Positions 1 to 7,052 of a stretch of DNA of 22,063 nt are shown in pieces (position 1 is the first letter of the stretch; each line of letters starts with the position of its first letter). Location: positions 1-22,063 of the forward strand of contig URKT01000035.1 of assembly GCA_900548495.1 (NCBI GenBank), read 5' to 3'. Source of the stretch: an uncultured Collinsella sp. Lineage in GTDB: Bacteria > Actinomycetota > Coriobacteriia > Coriobacteriales > Coriobacteriaceae. Below the pieces are notes generated by a model. That model saw only the letters and a program-made list of their open reading frames with translations. It was not told the DNA's origin and made no database searches. Made by a program: the position numbers and the translations under genes.

Positions 1-12
1 CCGAGCCCAAAG

Positions 13-69
13 CCGTACGCCAGCATCCAAAGTCGACATTTTTCGACATCTTTGGATGCTGGCGTACGG
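13..69. repeat. Perfect 20-bp stem hairpin
   Basis: The arms at 13-32 and 50-69 are exact reverse complements (left arm CCGTACGCCAGCATCCAAAG). They enclose a 17-nt loop holding two direct copies of TCGACAT. A short T-rich tract (TATTTT) follows on the plus strand. It could end a plus-strand gene lying left of the window or be a mobile palindromic repeat. The stem is long for a simple terminator. Confidence 0.6.
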
Positions 70-81
70 TATTTTGCAACA

Positions 82-138
82 TAGTCATTCGGGACGTTCT
101 TTTAAATGACTAGTCGTTAAAGTGCGTCCCCAACGACT
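82..138. repeat. Interlocking inverted repeats downstream of dihydrouridine synthase
   Basis: Three inverted repeats overlap here: TAGTCATT (82-89) with AATGACTA (105-112); GGGACG (91-96) with CGTCCC (125-130); AGTCGTT (112-118) with AACGACT (132-138). The pairs interlock, so they cannot all form at once; alternative folds or a pseudoknot-like arrangement are possible. The block ends two bases before the stop codon of the minus-strand gene, so it lies in that gene's 3' region. There is no clear U-run. Confidence 0.45.
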
Positions 139-140
139 AA

Positions 141-1100
141 CTAGCCGTGGAAGCGTGCTATGGGCGCAAGTGGCTGTTCGCGAAAGACGCGCTCGACGGC
201 GGCGCGGTATTCGTCGACCTTTTTGGTCTTACGTACGAGCTTGTGAACGGTAGCGGGGTCGGCGAAAGCGCACTTGGCGTAGAACCACCACTCCTTCATA
301 CGAAAGACCGCGTTGCCGCCAATCTCTTCTGCATAGACCGCAAACAGCGTGTCGTGGAAGCGCTGCAGCTCAGCAGCCGTTGCAGCAGGGCCACCCTTGA
401 CCATGCGAGCGAGCGCGGGATTCGCAAGCAAGCCACGCCCCAGCATTACATGGCGCGTGCCGGGATAGGCCTCCACCAGCGCGTCCATATCCTCAAGATC
501 GAAAATGTCACCGTTATAGGCCACGGGGAACGGCGCGCGTTCCAGCGTCTCGCCGTAAAACTCCTTGCGCGGCGATCCCGTATAGCGGTCCTTTTGCACG
601 CGCGGGTGCACGATCAGCTCTGCCAACGGCATGCGGCAATACAGATCGAGCACACGCTCGTATTCGTCGTCGCTCTCAAGCCCCAGCCTGGTCTTGACCG
701 ATACCGGCAACGGTGACCGCTCGCACACATCGCTCAAGAACACCTCGAGCTCGTCGAGGTTGCGCAGAAAGCCCGATCCTTTACCCTTGGCAACAACCGT
801 ACCCGAGGGGCAGCCAAGGTTGAGATTGACCTCGCGGTAGCCCATGTCGGCGAGCACCTGTGCCGCCCATACAAACTCGTCCGCGTTCTTAGACATCAGC
901 TGAGGCACTACGTTGAGCCCCTGGTTATTGGCAGGATCGATCTCCTTAAACGCCTTGCCGCCAAAGCGGTTTCCCACCCGCGGCGGCGGCAAAAACGGCG
1001 TGTAGTAGCAGTCGAGCGCACCAAAGCACTCCGCATGCACGCGGCGGAACACATGCCCAGTAATCCCCTCCATAGGGGCCAACGATAGAATCATCAACAT
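141..1100 (-). CDS. tRNA-dihydrouridine synthase family protein
   Basis: FMN-dependent reductase of uridine to dihydrouridine in the tRNA D-loop (family knowledge). The 319-residue protein is full length for the family. It starts with the typical FMN-barrel opening APMEGITGHVFRR (8-20). NLNLGCPSG (93-100) carries the expected catalytic Cys97, followed by the glycine/lysine-rich segment AKGKGSG. VKTRLGLES, a HPRVQKDRYTG segment, YNGDI and the phosphate-binding LGRGLLANP complete the barrel. A second ATG at 1094 has better spacing from the GAGAG upstream, so the true start may be two codons later. It appears to be a single-gene unit. Which Dus subfamily (A, B or C) it belongs to cannot be settled by eye. 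Confidence 0.92.
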   Translation of the reverse strand: MLMILSLAPMEGITGHVFRRVHAECFGALDCYYTPFLPPPRVGNRFGGKAFKEIDPANNQGLNVVPQLMSKNADEFVWAAQVLADMGYREVNLNLGCPSGTVVAKGKGSGFLRNLDELEVFLSDVCERSPLPVSVKTRLGLESDDEYERVLDLYCRMPLAELIVHPRVQKDRYTGSPRKEFYGETLERAPFPVAYNGDIFDLEDMDALVEAYPGTRHVMLGRGLLANPALARMVKGGPAATAAELQRFHDTLFAVYAEEIGGNAVFRMKEWWFYAKCAFADPATVHKLVRKTKKVDEYRAAVERVFREQPLAPIARFHG

Positions 1101-1152
1101 CTACTCTCAGATCAATGCGGTAAAGGGACTGCCCCCTTGTCACATGCATTAT

Positions 1153-1180
1153 GCCTTGTGCTTCAGATGATTCACAAGGC
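1153..1180. repeat. 8-bp stem hairpin
   Basis: GCCTTGTG (1153-1160) and CACAAGGC (1173-1180) are exact reverse complements around a 12-nt loop. No T-run follows on either strand, so it is not an obvious terminator. Just left of it, 1124-1146 resembles one half of the GTGACAAAG palindromes found at 3009 and 9193 (AAAGGGACTG then CTTGTCACAT), probably a degenerate copy. Confidence 0.4.
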
Positions 1181-1230
1181 AGAGGTAGCTACTTGACGAT
1201 AATCACCCTTCCATCCGTCGCCTCACGCAA

Positions 1231-1412
1231 CGAAGGTGAATGCTTTTCCGCGAAGTGAACGAGTAAAATCGGACCCCCGAAGCATCGACACTTTTGGAAG
1301 ACCAATTCCTGCGGTTTTATCACTCAAATCCTGCGGTTTTTGCATCCAAAAGTGCGAATGCTTCAGAGGTCCAGAATAGGTCGTTCACTTCTCGGGAAAC
1401 CATTCACCTTCG
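1231..1412. repeat. Long palindromic repeat element, copy 1
   Basis: Two arms of 68 bp (1231-1298 and 1345-1412) are imperfect reverse complements. Shared blocks include CGAAGGTGAATG at the outer ends, GAAGTGAACG, a GGACC-GAAGC block and CACTTTTGGA at the inner ends. The 46-bp core carries two direct repeats of TCCTGCGGTTTT (near 1307 and 1329). The same arm and core motifs recur at 2815-2990, where the core is reversed. No transposase is present. It could be a non-autonomous mobile element (MITE/REP-like) or a transcribed hairpin RNA. Confidence 0.75.
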
Positions 1413-1634
1413 ATTTGCTGGCGCTCACAAACAGCGAGAGGCTGTCCCGCGACAGCCCCCTTGCGCGTCATTCGCCCCATGACAGCGGCTCCATGCTCCA
1501 AAAACGACGTTCATGATCACGACGACCGCCAACAGCACGCTGTTGACCGCTATGTCTGAACAACAGACACCCTCCACTCATCTATACTCAAGAGCATGTG
1601 CGCATCGCCCAAAAACGATGAGAGTCGAGGCCCC
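1413..1634. other. Non-coding gap with small hairpins, upstream of membrane protein gene
   Basis: No convincing gene is present. Two perfect stem-loops are visible: GGCTGTC-CCGC-GACAGCC at 1440-1457 and CAACAG-CACG-CTGTTG at 1530-1545. A TATACT at 1583-1588 could be a -10 box for the gene starting at 1635, but no good -35 box lies 16-18 bp upstream. An ATG at 1596 is in frame with that gene but sits only about 8 bp after this TATACT and has no Shine-Dalgarno sequence. Confidence 0.35.
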
Positions 1635-2768
1635 ATGCAGCAGCTCACCGAACAAGAAAAGAAACGCATCCAGCGGTACTGCACATACCCCAAGATCGCA
1701 GCGACCGCACTCGTCATGTCGTTCGTGGCATGCCTGTTGATGTTGCCGCTCCAAATGATCAACGATATCGCGTTCCACCAAAAGGAATTCCAACCCGCGG
1801 GCATATGTACCGCCATCGCACTCACCGCAATCGAACTCGCCATCTTTTGCTATTGCGCTCTTGCGCCGCGCTTTGGAATGCAGGGCAAACAGTGGAAGGA
1901 GCTGCAGAGCAGGCTTGCGGTAGCCCAGACTAACAAGGACCGTTCCGCGGAGGTCGCCGGCGTGCTTTCCGCGCAAGCTGCCGGCCGCATGCTCAAGAAC
2001 AGCGATAACGATCTCGCGCGCGACCTGGGCGGTGCCGCCGAGGTCGCCGGCGCCGTAGGGGCAGTCGCCACGGCGGCAGACGTGCTAGCCGAAACCTCGA
2101 GCAATGCCGAGGCCATGGCAAACGCATACGGCGTGACGATTCCAAGCGTCAAGAAGCAGGTCATAGCTCTCGCAGTGGTGCCCGTCATTGTGCTGCTTGG
2201 CGTCTACATCCCGCAGTTTATCCAGGGAAATAACGAGCTTCAGGCAAGAAAGGCTGCAGCCGCCGAGCAGCTCGCCATCGCGCAAGATGCCTTGGAGCCC
2301 GTGTGCGAACGCGTCGCAGCAGACGACCCATACGTGTCATATCACGACTACGGCTACCGCATAATCGGCTATCTACGCGATAATGACCTCGGCGCTCAAG
2401 CAGCCTATGTCTACCTTTCTTTTGATGCAGACAGCATGCTCACGGACGTCGATTACACCAGTCAGATCGACCCCGAGGAAAGCCTTGCAGACAACCTCGC
2501 CCGCGCCGAGCAGGATATCGCGACGCTCTGCGCCCCGCTCAACGGGTTGGACATTTCCGTTGCCACACCGGGCCTCCTCACGCCATGCAGCCTGTCGGAT
2601 GAATTTAAACAGGCATTTTTAGCCGGATCCCTATATGAAGAAATCAGCATCAAGACGGAGGACGAATCTATCAAGTCGTACTACACCTTTGACACCGAGC
2701 CCAAGGAAGAGTTCGACGAATACACCCATCCGGAAATTAGACTCATGCTCTCTGCAAAGAAGAACTAA
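1635..2768 (+). CDS. Three-TM membrane protein with C-terminal extracytoplasmic domain, function unknown
   Basis: Not recognised as a named family. From the ATG at 1635 it has 377 residues. A charged cytoplasmic N-terminus (EQEKKRIQR) precedes two hydrophobic segments at about 21-41 and 54-73. An Ala-rich, acidic cytoplasmic-looking region (about 85-165, with GGAAEVAGAVGAVATAADVLA) follows. A third hydrophobic segment (about 172-192, ending VIVLLGVYIPQFI) leads into an acidic C-terminal domain of about 185 residues, rich in Asp, Glu and Tyr. Two Cys fall near 260-330 (TLCAPL, LTPCSL) and could pair outside the cell. The in-frame ATG at 1596 would add 13 residues but has no Shine-Dalgarno sequence; GAGG precedes 1635, though close to it. 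The gene is alone between two inverted copies of a palindromic repeat. Confidence 0.7.
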   Translation: MQQLTEQEKKRIQRYCTYPKIAATALVMSFVACLLMLPLQMINDIAFHQKEFQPAGICTAIALTAIELAIFCYCALAPRFGMQGKQWKELQSRLAVAQTNKDRSAEVAGVLSAQAAGRMLKNSDNDLARDLGGAAEVAGAVGAVATAADVLAETSSNAEAMANAYGVTIPSVKKQVIALAVVPVIVLLGVYIPQFIQGNNELQARKAAAAEQLAIAQDALEPVCERVAADDPYVSYHDYGYRIIGYLRDNDLGAQAAYVYLSFDADSMLTDVDYTSQIDPEESLADNLARAEQDIATLCAPLNGLDISVATPGLLTPCSLSDEFKQAFLAGSLYEEISIKTEDESIKSYYTFDTEPKEEFDEYTHPEIRLMLSAKKN

Positions 2769-2814
2769 AAGCTTACGCTCTAATTGCCGCTCGCAAACAT
2801 CATCTATATCTCGA

Positions 2815-2990
2815 GGTCTAATACTTTTCCGAGAAGTGAACGGCTGTATTTGGACCCCCGAAGCATCGACATTTTTAGACGTCAAAACCGCAGGATTTGA
2901 CTGGCAAAACCGCAGGAAATTGCATCTCAAAAGTGTCGACGCTTCGGGGGTCCATTTTGACTCGTTCACTTCTCGGAAAAGTATTAGACC
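2815..2990. repeat. Long palindromic repeat element, copy 2 (opposite orientation)
   Basis: The outer 28 bp of each arm (2815-2842 and 2963-2990) are exact reverse complements and contain TTTTCCGAGAAGTGAACG. The inner arms share the GGACCCCCGAAGC block seen in copy 1, with a few mismatches. The core holds two direct repeats of CAAAACCGCAGGA (near 2883 and 2904), the reverse complement of the core repeat in copy 1, so the two elements face opposite ways around the membrane-protein gene. The right arm runs directly into an ATTAGACCCCGATTT block also found at 9166. Confidence 0.8.
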
Positions 2991-3008
2991 CCGATTTACA
3001 TGCCACTC

Positions 3009-3041
3009 AATGTGACAAAGTGGCTGCCCCTTTGTCACATT
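3009..3041. repeat. GTGACAAAG palindromic repeat (REP-like), copy A
   Basis: AATGTGACAAAG (3009-3020) pairs with CTTTGTCACATT (3030-3041) around a short GC-rich loop. The 15-bp block ATTAGACCCCGATTT at 2983-2997, a short spacer and this hairpin recur in the same order at 9166-9225. The shared order marks it as a dispersed repeat rather than a chance hairpin. There is no T-run immediately after it. Confidence 0.65.
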
Positions 3042-3046
3042 CGATG

Positions 3047-3076
3047 AAAAAGGGCACCGATGTTAGTCGATGCCCC
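3047..3076 (-). terminator. Rho-independent terminator of the transporter operon
   Basis: On the minus strand a GGGCA...TGCCC stem (arms 3071-3075 and 3052-3056) is followed by five T (complement of 3047-3051). It lies about 50 bp after the stop of the minus-strand MFS gene. A second hairpin, CTGTAGG/CCTACAG (3084-3103), sits between the stop and this terminator. Confidence 0.6.
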
Positions 3077-3125
3077 AAAGCGGCTGTAGGTTAAGCCCTA
3101 CAGCGTATGTCTAAGACGAATCGAA

Positions 3126-4391
3126 CTATTCGTCCCAGGAGAGGTTCTTACCAGTCTTTTTTGCCAGCAGCAAGAACAGGCCGATAATAACGTTGCATGC
3201 GATGCAGAAGATGAAGACGCCCTGGAAGGAGCCGACAAGCTCATAGACCTTCATCATAACGGGCATGCCAAAGGCGCCGACGATATAGCCCACGGAGCAG
3301 ATCAGCGCGAAGATGCGACCGAAATCGCGGGAGCCAAAGACGTCCATAACCAAAACGGTCAGGGCAGTGCCAGCGATGACGTACATTACGTCGTTCACGC
3401 CTGCTGCGAGGATGCTGAGCATCGAGTTGCCGCTGCTCATCATGAGCATGACAAAGGAGAGGATGGAGACAGCGAGCCAGCCCAGAATAGCCTTCGTGCT
3501 GCCAAACTTATCGCAAGTGGTGCCGACGATCGGATTGAGGAACAGATCGAAGAGCGATGCAGCGGATACCATGAAGCCGCCCACCATGGGGCTAAAACCA
3601 ACCTCGGAAGCATACGTCGGGAAGAGCTGGTTCATGCAGCAAGTGAGCTGAACGAGGCAGAGGAAGCCGATGCAGAAGAAGAAGGCAGGCGACTTAATGG
3701 CGCGCGCATAGCTAACGCCACGCGTGCTATCCTCGGTCGTCTCCTCGGTCTCGGCGTCCGGCTCGCCCTCGACGTAGCCATAGGGCAGCATGCCCTTGTT
3801 CTGAGGCTTATAGCGGATAATCAGGACGGAAGCGGGGAGAATGAGCACGGCGGAGACGCCAGCGAGCACCAGATAACCAGTCCTCCAGCCAGCGGCCTCG
3901 ATGACAGAGGTGATGACGGGGCTCATGATGAGCATGTAAATCGAGTTCACTGCCCAGGCGAGACCAATTGCCAGGCCACCAGATTTTTTGAACCACTGGT
4001 CAATAACGTCGGACATGGCGACGCCGGTGGTGAAGGCGAAGCAAATGCCAATCAGGGCGCCAGCGGCGATGAACATCCAAACTTCGGTGTAGAAGGCCAT
4101 GCCTGCGCCGGCGGCGAGCAGAATAAGCTCGACGACGGGGAGCCAAACCTTGCCAACAACCTTGGGGATAAGTTTTCCGACAAACGGAAGCGCCGCCGCA
4201 AGACCGATGAGCGTCGCGGTGAAGTAATACGAGAAGATTGAATAGTCAAACCCGAACTCCTCGCACACGGACGCGACGAAGGAGCCGGCGATTACGCTAT
4301 AGAATCCGGTCGTACCAGCAGACATGAGGCCAAGCGCGATTACGAGAACCCATGCGTAGACCTTGCTGCTCTTTAACTTTGCATTTTCCAT
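3126..4391 (-). CDS. MFS transporter, OFA (oxalate/formate antiporter)-like
   Basis: Twelve-TM major-facilitator protein of 421 residues, inner membrane. TM1 begins VYAWVLVIALGLMSAGTTGF. A charged central loop rich in Asp/Glu (GEPDAETEETTED) separates the two halves. The pattern of an AGTTGFYSVIAGSF segment, GGLAIGLAWAVNS and a C-terminal half with a DKFGSTKAILGWL loop fits OFA-type carriers of small organic anions or metabolites. The ATG at 4391 is preceded by GGAGC at good spacing and lies 11 bp after the transcarbamylase stop, so the two genes are co-transcribed. By context it probably imports the deiminase substrate or exchanges it for the product; substrate not readable from sequence. 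It is a paralog of the broken gene at 7769-9048. Confidence 0.88.
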   Translation of the reverse strand: MENAKLKSSKVYAWVLVIALGLMSAGTTGFYSVIAGSFVASVCEEFGFDYSIFSYYFTATLIGLAAALPFVGKLIPKVVGKVWLPVVELILLAAGAGMAFYTEVWMFIAAGALIGICFAFTTGVAMSDVIDQWFKKSGGLAIGLAWAVNSIYMLIMSPVITSVIEAAGWRTGYLVLAGVSAVLILPASVLIIRYKPQNKGMLPYGYVEGEPDAETEETTEDSTRGVSYARAIKSPAFFFCIGFLCLVQLTCCMNQLFPTYASEVGFSPMVGGFMVSAASLFDLFLNPIVGTTCDKFGSTKAILGWLAVSILSFVMLMMSSGNSMLSILAAGVNDVMYVIAGTALTVLVMDVFGSRDFGRIFALICSVGYIVGAFGMPVMMKVYELVGSFQGVFIFCIACNVIIGLFLLLAKKTGKNLSWDE

Positions 4392-4402
4392 TGATACAGC
4401 TC

Positions 4403-5467
4403 CTAGAGACCCAGAAGGGCACACATAACGGCCTTGATGGTGTGCTGACGGTTCTCTGCCTCACGGAAGATGACCGAAGCGTTGGCCTCAAAGCACTCGT
4501 CGGCAATCTCGAAGCCCTCGGTGATGATCTCGCGATGAAGGTCGTTCTTGCACTGGTCGAGGAGCATTTTGCCAACACGGTGATCTGCGTTATGGACAGA
4601 GGGAAGCTCATGCATGCAGAAGATGTCGGGATTGTTGGTGCGCTTGCACAGCTCGCTGGTGACGCGATAGGGGTACAAAGACTCGGCATCGCCCAGCCAG
4701 GAGTTGTAGTCGTCGGGATCCAGAACCTCTTCGCCGCACTCGGGGTTGATGTAGCGCCACTCCTCGGTAACGATAACGTCAACGCCATCCAGGGCATCGA
4801 GGTCAGAGGTGATGGTAAAGGTCCTATTGGGAGCGTACTTGGCGTAGCAGGCCTCCACCTCTTCGATCATTTCCTTGCACATCTGATGACGGAGGTCGTC
4901 GGGGCCGATGGCAAGGAAGTCCATGTCGAGCATAGCGCACAGACGGCCATACCACACCGGGGCGCCGGCGCAGTTGCCAACGAAAGCCATCTTCTTGCCG
5001 CGGCTCGTACGCAGACCGCCCCATTGCTCTTCCATCGTAAGAGCGTCAGCGAGCATCTGAGTCGGGTGATCGCCGAGAGTAAGGGCATTGATGACCGGGA
5101 TGTCAACCAGGTCGGCGACGTCATAGAGGAACTGCTCGTCCTTCTGTGCGCGGTAGACGATGAGATCGTACATGCCGTTAAAGACGCGCATGGCATCCTT
5201 GACGGTCTCGCAGTCACCCATGTGGGAGTTGGTCAGATAAGTGAAGCCCATGCCCAAATCATTGCAGGAGGTCTCGAATGCGCAACGAGTACGGGTCGAA
5301 CCCCACTCAAAGTTGGCGAGGACGTTTTTACCGGGGAAGTAGCGCTGGTCGACACCAGACTTCTTCTGAGCCTTAAGGTTCCAGGCAAGATCAATGAGAT
5401 AGCGGAAATCCTCGGAGGAGAGATCATGGATGTTGATGTAGTCGCGACCGCGGAGGCTGTTGTTCAT
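4403..5467 (-). CDS. Atypical transcarbamylase (aspartate/ornithine carbamoyltransferase superfamily)
   Basis: The 354-residue protein has the carbamoyl-phosphate-binding signatures of the superfamily: STRTR (57-61), the loop VYRAQ with Arg106, and DHPTQMLAD (133-141), then a C-terminal REAENRQH segment. The substrate-binding signatures differ. The usual HCLP is HELP (286-289), and the SMG loop of ornithine carbamoyltransferase is replaced by EEWRYINPECGEE. The C-terminal part is longer, with a helical insertion near 305-330. Next to a deiminase it most likely phosphorolyses a ureido product to carbamoyl phosphate plus an amine, as putrescine or ornithine carbamoyltransferases do in catabolism, but substrate identity is open. 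Start ATG 5467 has AAGGA at good spacing. Operon: 122 bp after the deiminase, 11 bp before the MFS gene. Confidence 0.85.
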   Translation of the reverse strand: MNNSLRGRDYINIHDLSSEDFRYLIDLAWNLKAQKKSGVDQRYFPGKNVLANFEWGSTRTRCAFETSCNDLGMGFTYLTNSHMGDCETVKDAMRVFNGMYDLIVYRAQKDEQFLYDVADLVDIPVINALTLGDHPTQMLADALTMEEQWGGLRTSRGKKMAFVGNCAGAPVWYGRLCAMLDMDFLAIGPDDLRHQMCKEMIEEVEACYAKYAPNRTFTITSDLDALDGVDVIVTEEWRYINPECGEEVLDPDDYNSWLGDAESLYPYRVTSELCKRTNNPDIFCMHELPSVHNADHRVGKMLLDQCKNDLHREIITEGFEIADECFEANASVIFREAENRQHTIKAVMCALLGL

Positions 5468-5511
5468 GCCTATTTCCTTTCCATTTAGTAATAGATGAAT
5501 GTCGAATGTGT

Positions 5512-5543
5512 CCCCGAGGGAAACACGGATATCCCTCGGGGAG
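5512..5543 (-). promoter_or_regulatory. Intercistronic hairpin, 11-bp perfect stem
   Basis: TCCCCGAGGGA (5512-5522) and TCCCTCGGGGA (5533-5543) are exact reverse complements around a 10-nt loop. It sits in the 122-bp gap between the deiminase and transcarbamylase genes. On the minus strand no U-run follows, so full termination is unlikely. Processing, mRNA stabilisation or partial attenuation between the two genes is possible. Confidence 0.55.
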
Positions 5544-5589
5544 CAGTAAGTGTGGCGCCTAAATCAGACAGTGCAGGCTCAAAGGCTCG

Positions 5590-6828
5590 CTAGCAGCTGG
5601 CTGCCACGTCCTTGGTCCAGCAGTGCACGCCGCCGCCGGACAGGTTAAGCGCGAGAGAGTCAATCATGATGACTTTGCGATCGGGGAAGCAGCTCTCAAG
5701 AACGGCTTTGGCCTGCTCGTCCTTCTCCTTCACGACTTCGTTCATGCCCTCGTGGTAATAACGCTGACCAAGAACGACGCCATTGCAGATGAGGAAGTTG
5801 CAGTAGCTCGCTGCTGCGTAGAAGTGAACGGGACCCTCGGGCCAGGGAGTGCCATCCATAAACTTGCCGCCCATTTCGTCGATGAAGCCCTTATAGAGCT
5901 CGTAATCCTCATCGCCAGGGGCGATAACGACTTCAATAGGCTCGGCGGTGGGCATACGAACGATCTCGAAGGGCTTGCCCTCCCAGTCCGTTTCGTTGCT
6001 CAGGATCTCGTAGGCCGCCTCAATGCGGCGACGAGACTCTGCGCCAGCCTTGCTCGAAGCTGCCTCTTCATCGGACACCTCGGCAAGAAGAATCTTGTTC
6101 GGAGTGATAAAGCGACACATCTCATCAATGTGAGCCGCAAAGCTCATGCCAAAGACGGGAGTTCCGTCTTCCTTCTCGTCGAGGATGCCCAGTCGATAGT
6201 CGTCGTCCTCGAGCATAGGCTGCGGAAGCCAGATAACCTTGTTGAGGTTGTAGATGCGCTTATACTCGGCCTCAACTTCCTCTTTCGTGAACTCGGGGTT
6301 ACGCTTGCGGCATTCCGTGTCCTCGATGGCGATCAGAGTGCCGTGACCGTCAAACTCGCGGTCGCCGCCCTCCGAAACCATTTCGGAATTGACGATATCG
6401 AAGCAACCGAGCGCAACCGCCATGTGAACGGCTGCCTTACGTGCGGACTGGCACTCCGGGGAGTTCTTGTCCCACACGCCGTAATAAGTCCAAGCAGGGT
6501 TGACCATATAAGAATGGCCCTTGTCGTCGACCATGATGCTGGGACCGTTGTCGCGGACATAGAAGTTGGAGTCTTCGAACTGCGTGATCTCGATGCGATC
6601 GAGATCAACCCCCTCCTCCTTCAGGCGCGAGCAAGCCTCCTCATAGGAGCCGGGGGTGCCGCAATTGAGGTTGACCGTAACGTCGCCATACTCGAGCAGA
6701 GCCTTGATCACGTCAACGCAGGGCTGGCGGTTATCGTAACCCTCTGCACGGATGTAATCGGGAAGCCATGTCACATAGACGTTGGAGCGCTTCTCGAACT
6801 CGCCCGGCATACGATAGTTCTCGTACAT
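5590..6828 (-). CDS. Agmatine deiminase family protein (guanidino-compound deiminase)
   Basis: Member of the agmatine deiminase / bacterial peptidylarginine deiminase fold, which hydrolyses a guanidino group to a ureido group plus ammonia. The catalytic set is present: VRDNGPS with Asp93, SEGGDREFDGHGT with Glu153, AAHIDEMCRF with His233 and Asp235, and the nucleophile Cys403 in GGGVHCWTKD at the very C-terminus. At 412 residues it is about 40 longer than typical agmatine deiminases; extra length is visible at 172-225 (KRNPEFTKEEVEAEYKR onward). The MYENYRMPGE opening and the AAGGA at good spacing support ATG 6828 over the longer reading up to 6876. First gene of the operon, divergent from a TetR regulator. 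Agmatine is the default guess, but the unusual partner transcarbamylase leaves other guanidino substrates open. Confidence 0.87.
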   Translation of the reverse strand: MYENYRMPGEFEKRSNVYVTWLPDYIRAEGYDNRQPCVDVIKALLEYGDVTVNLNCGTPGSYEEACSRLKEEGVDLDRIEITQFEDSNFYVRDNGPSIMVDDKGHSYMVNPAWTYYGVWDKNSPECQSARKAAVHMAVALGCFDIVNSEMVSEGGDREFDGHGTLIAIEDTECRKRNPEFTKEEVEAEYKRIYNLNKVIWLPQPMLEDDDYRLGILDEKEDGTPVFGMSFAAHIDEMCRFITPNKILLAEVSDEEAASSKAGAESRRRIEAAYEILSNETDWEGKPFEIVRMPTAEPIEVVIAPGDEDYELYKGFIDEMGGKFMDGTPWPEGPVHFYAAASYCNFLICNGVVLGQRYYHEGMNEVVKEKDEQAKAVLESCFPDRKVIMIDSLALNLSGGGVHCWTKDVAASC

Positions 6829-6910
6829 GGTTGGTCCTTCCGTCGGGTTTCCCGCGATGCTGTCCGGCCGCGACAATAGCGGGGTTTCACCTGCTATAGT
6901 ACTACTATAC

Positions 6911-6924
6911 CTACCGTTCGGTAG
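6911..6924. promoter_or_regulatory. Candidate TetR operator 1 (deiminase promoter)
   Basis: CTACCGTTCGGTAG is a perfect 14-bp palindrome (6-bp half-sites, TT centre) in the divergent region between the deiminase gene and the TetR gene. TATAGT, a plausible minus-strand -10 box for the deiminase operon, lies beside it at 6904-6909; a clear -35 box was not seen. The TACCG core recurs at 6960, 9085 and 9156. Confidence 0.6.
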
Positions 6925-6959
6925 ATAGTTTTGAATAATTTCCGCTCGCCTACTGATAC

Positions 6960-6975
6960 ATACCGTTCACCGTAT
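6960..6975. promoter_or_regulatory. Candidate TetR operator 2 (TetR gene promoter)
   Basis: ATACCGTTCACCGTAT is an imperfect palindrome with the same TACCGTTC core as site 1. It abuts TATAGT at 6975-6980, a plausible plus-strand -10 box for the TetR gene, which would fit autoregulation. Confidence 0.45.
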
Positions 6976-7052
6976 ATAGTGGTCATGTTTGGACACGAAT
7001 TGATGTTCCGTTGCCATCCTTAATAATGTTGGTAGTGCGGAAATGATTTGCA

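Noticed and set aside
1294..1482. 62-codon plus-strand frame overlapping palindromic copy 1
   Set aside because: Its sequence is mostly repeat arm and core; no ribosome site.
1231..2990. CRISPR-like array from the doubled core repeats
   Set aside because: Only two repeats per element, with very short spacers inside a palindrome, and no cas genes.
2635..3038. Short frames on both strands across the palindromic element at 2815-2990
   Set aside because: They arise from the repeat itself and from the shadow of the membrane-protein gene; similar peptides appear in both orientations, as expected from an inverted repeat.
4352..6879. Open frames of 378 and 418 codons on the plus strand opposite the transcarbamylase and deiminase genes
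   Set aside because: Antisense to genes with intact catalytic motifs; no ribosome sites or recognisable domains.
6829..7052. Riboswitch upstream of the deiminase gene
   Set aside because: The visible structure is short DNA palindromes fitting TetR operators; no conserved riboswitch core was recognised.
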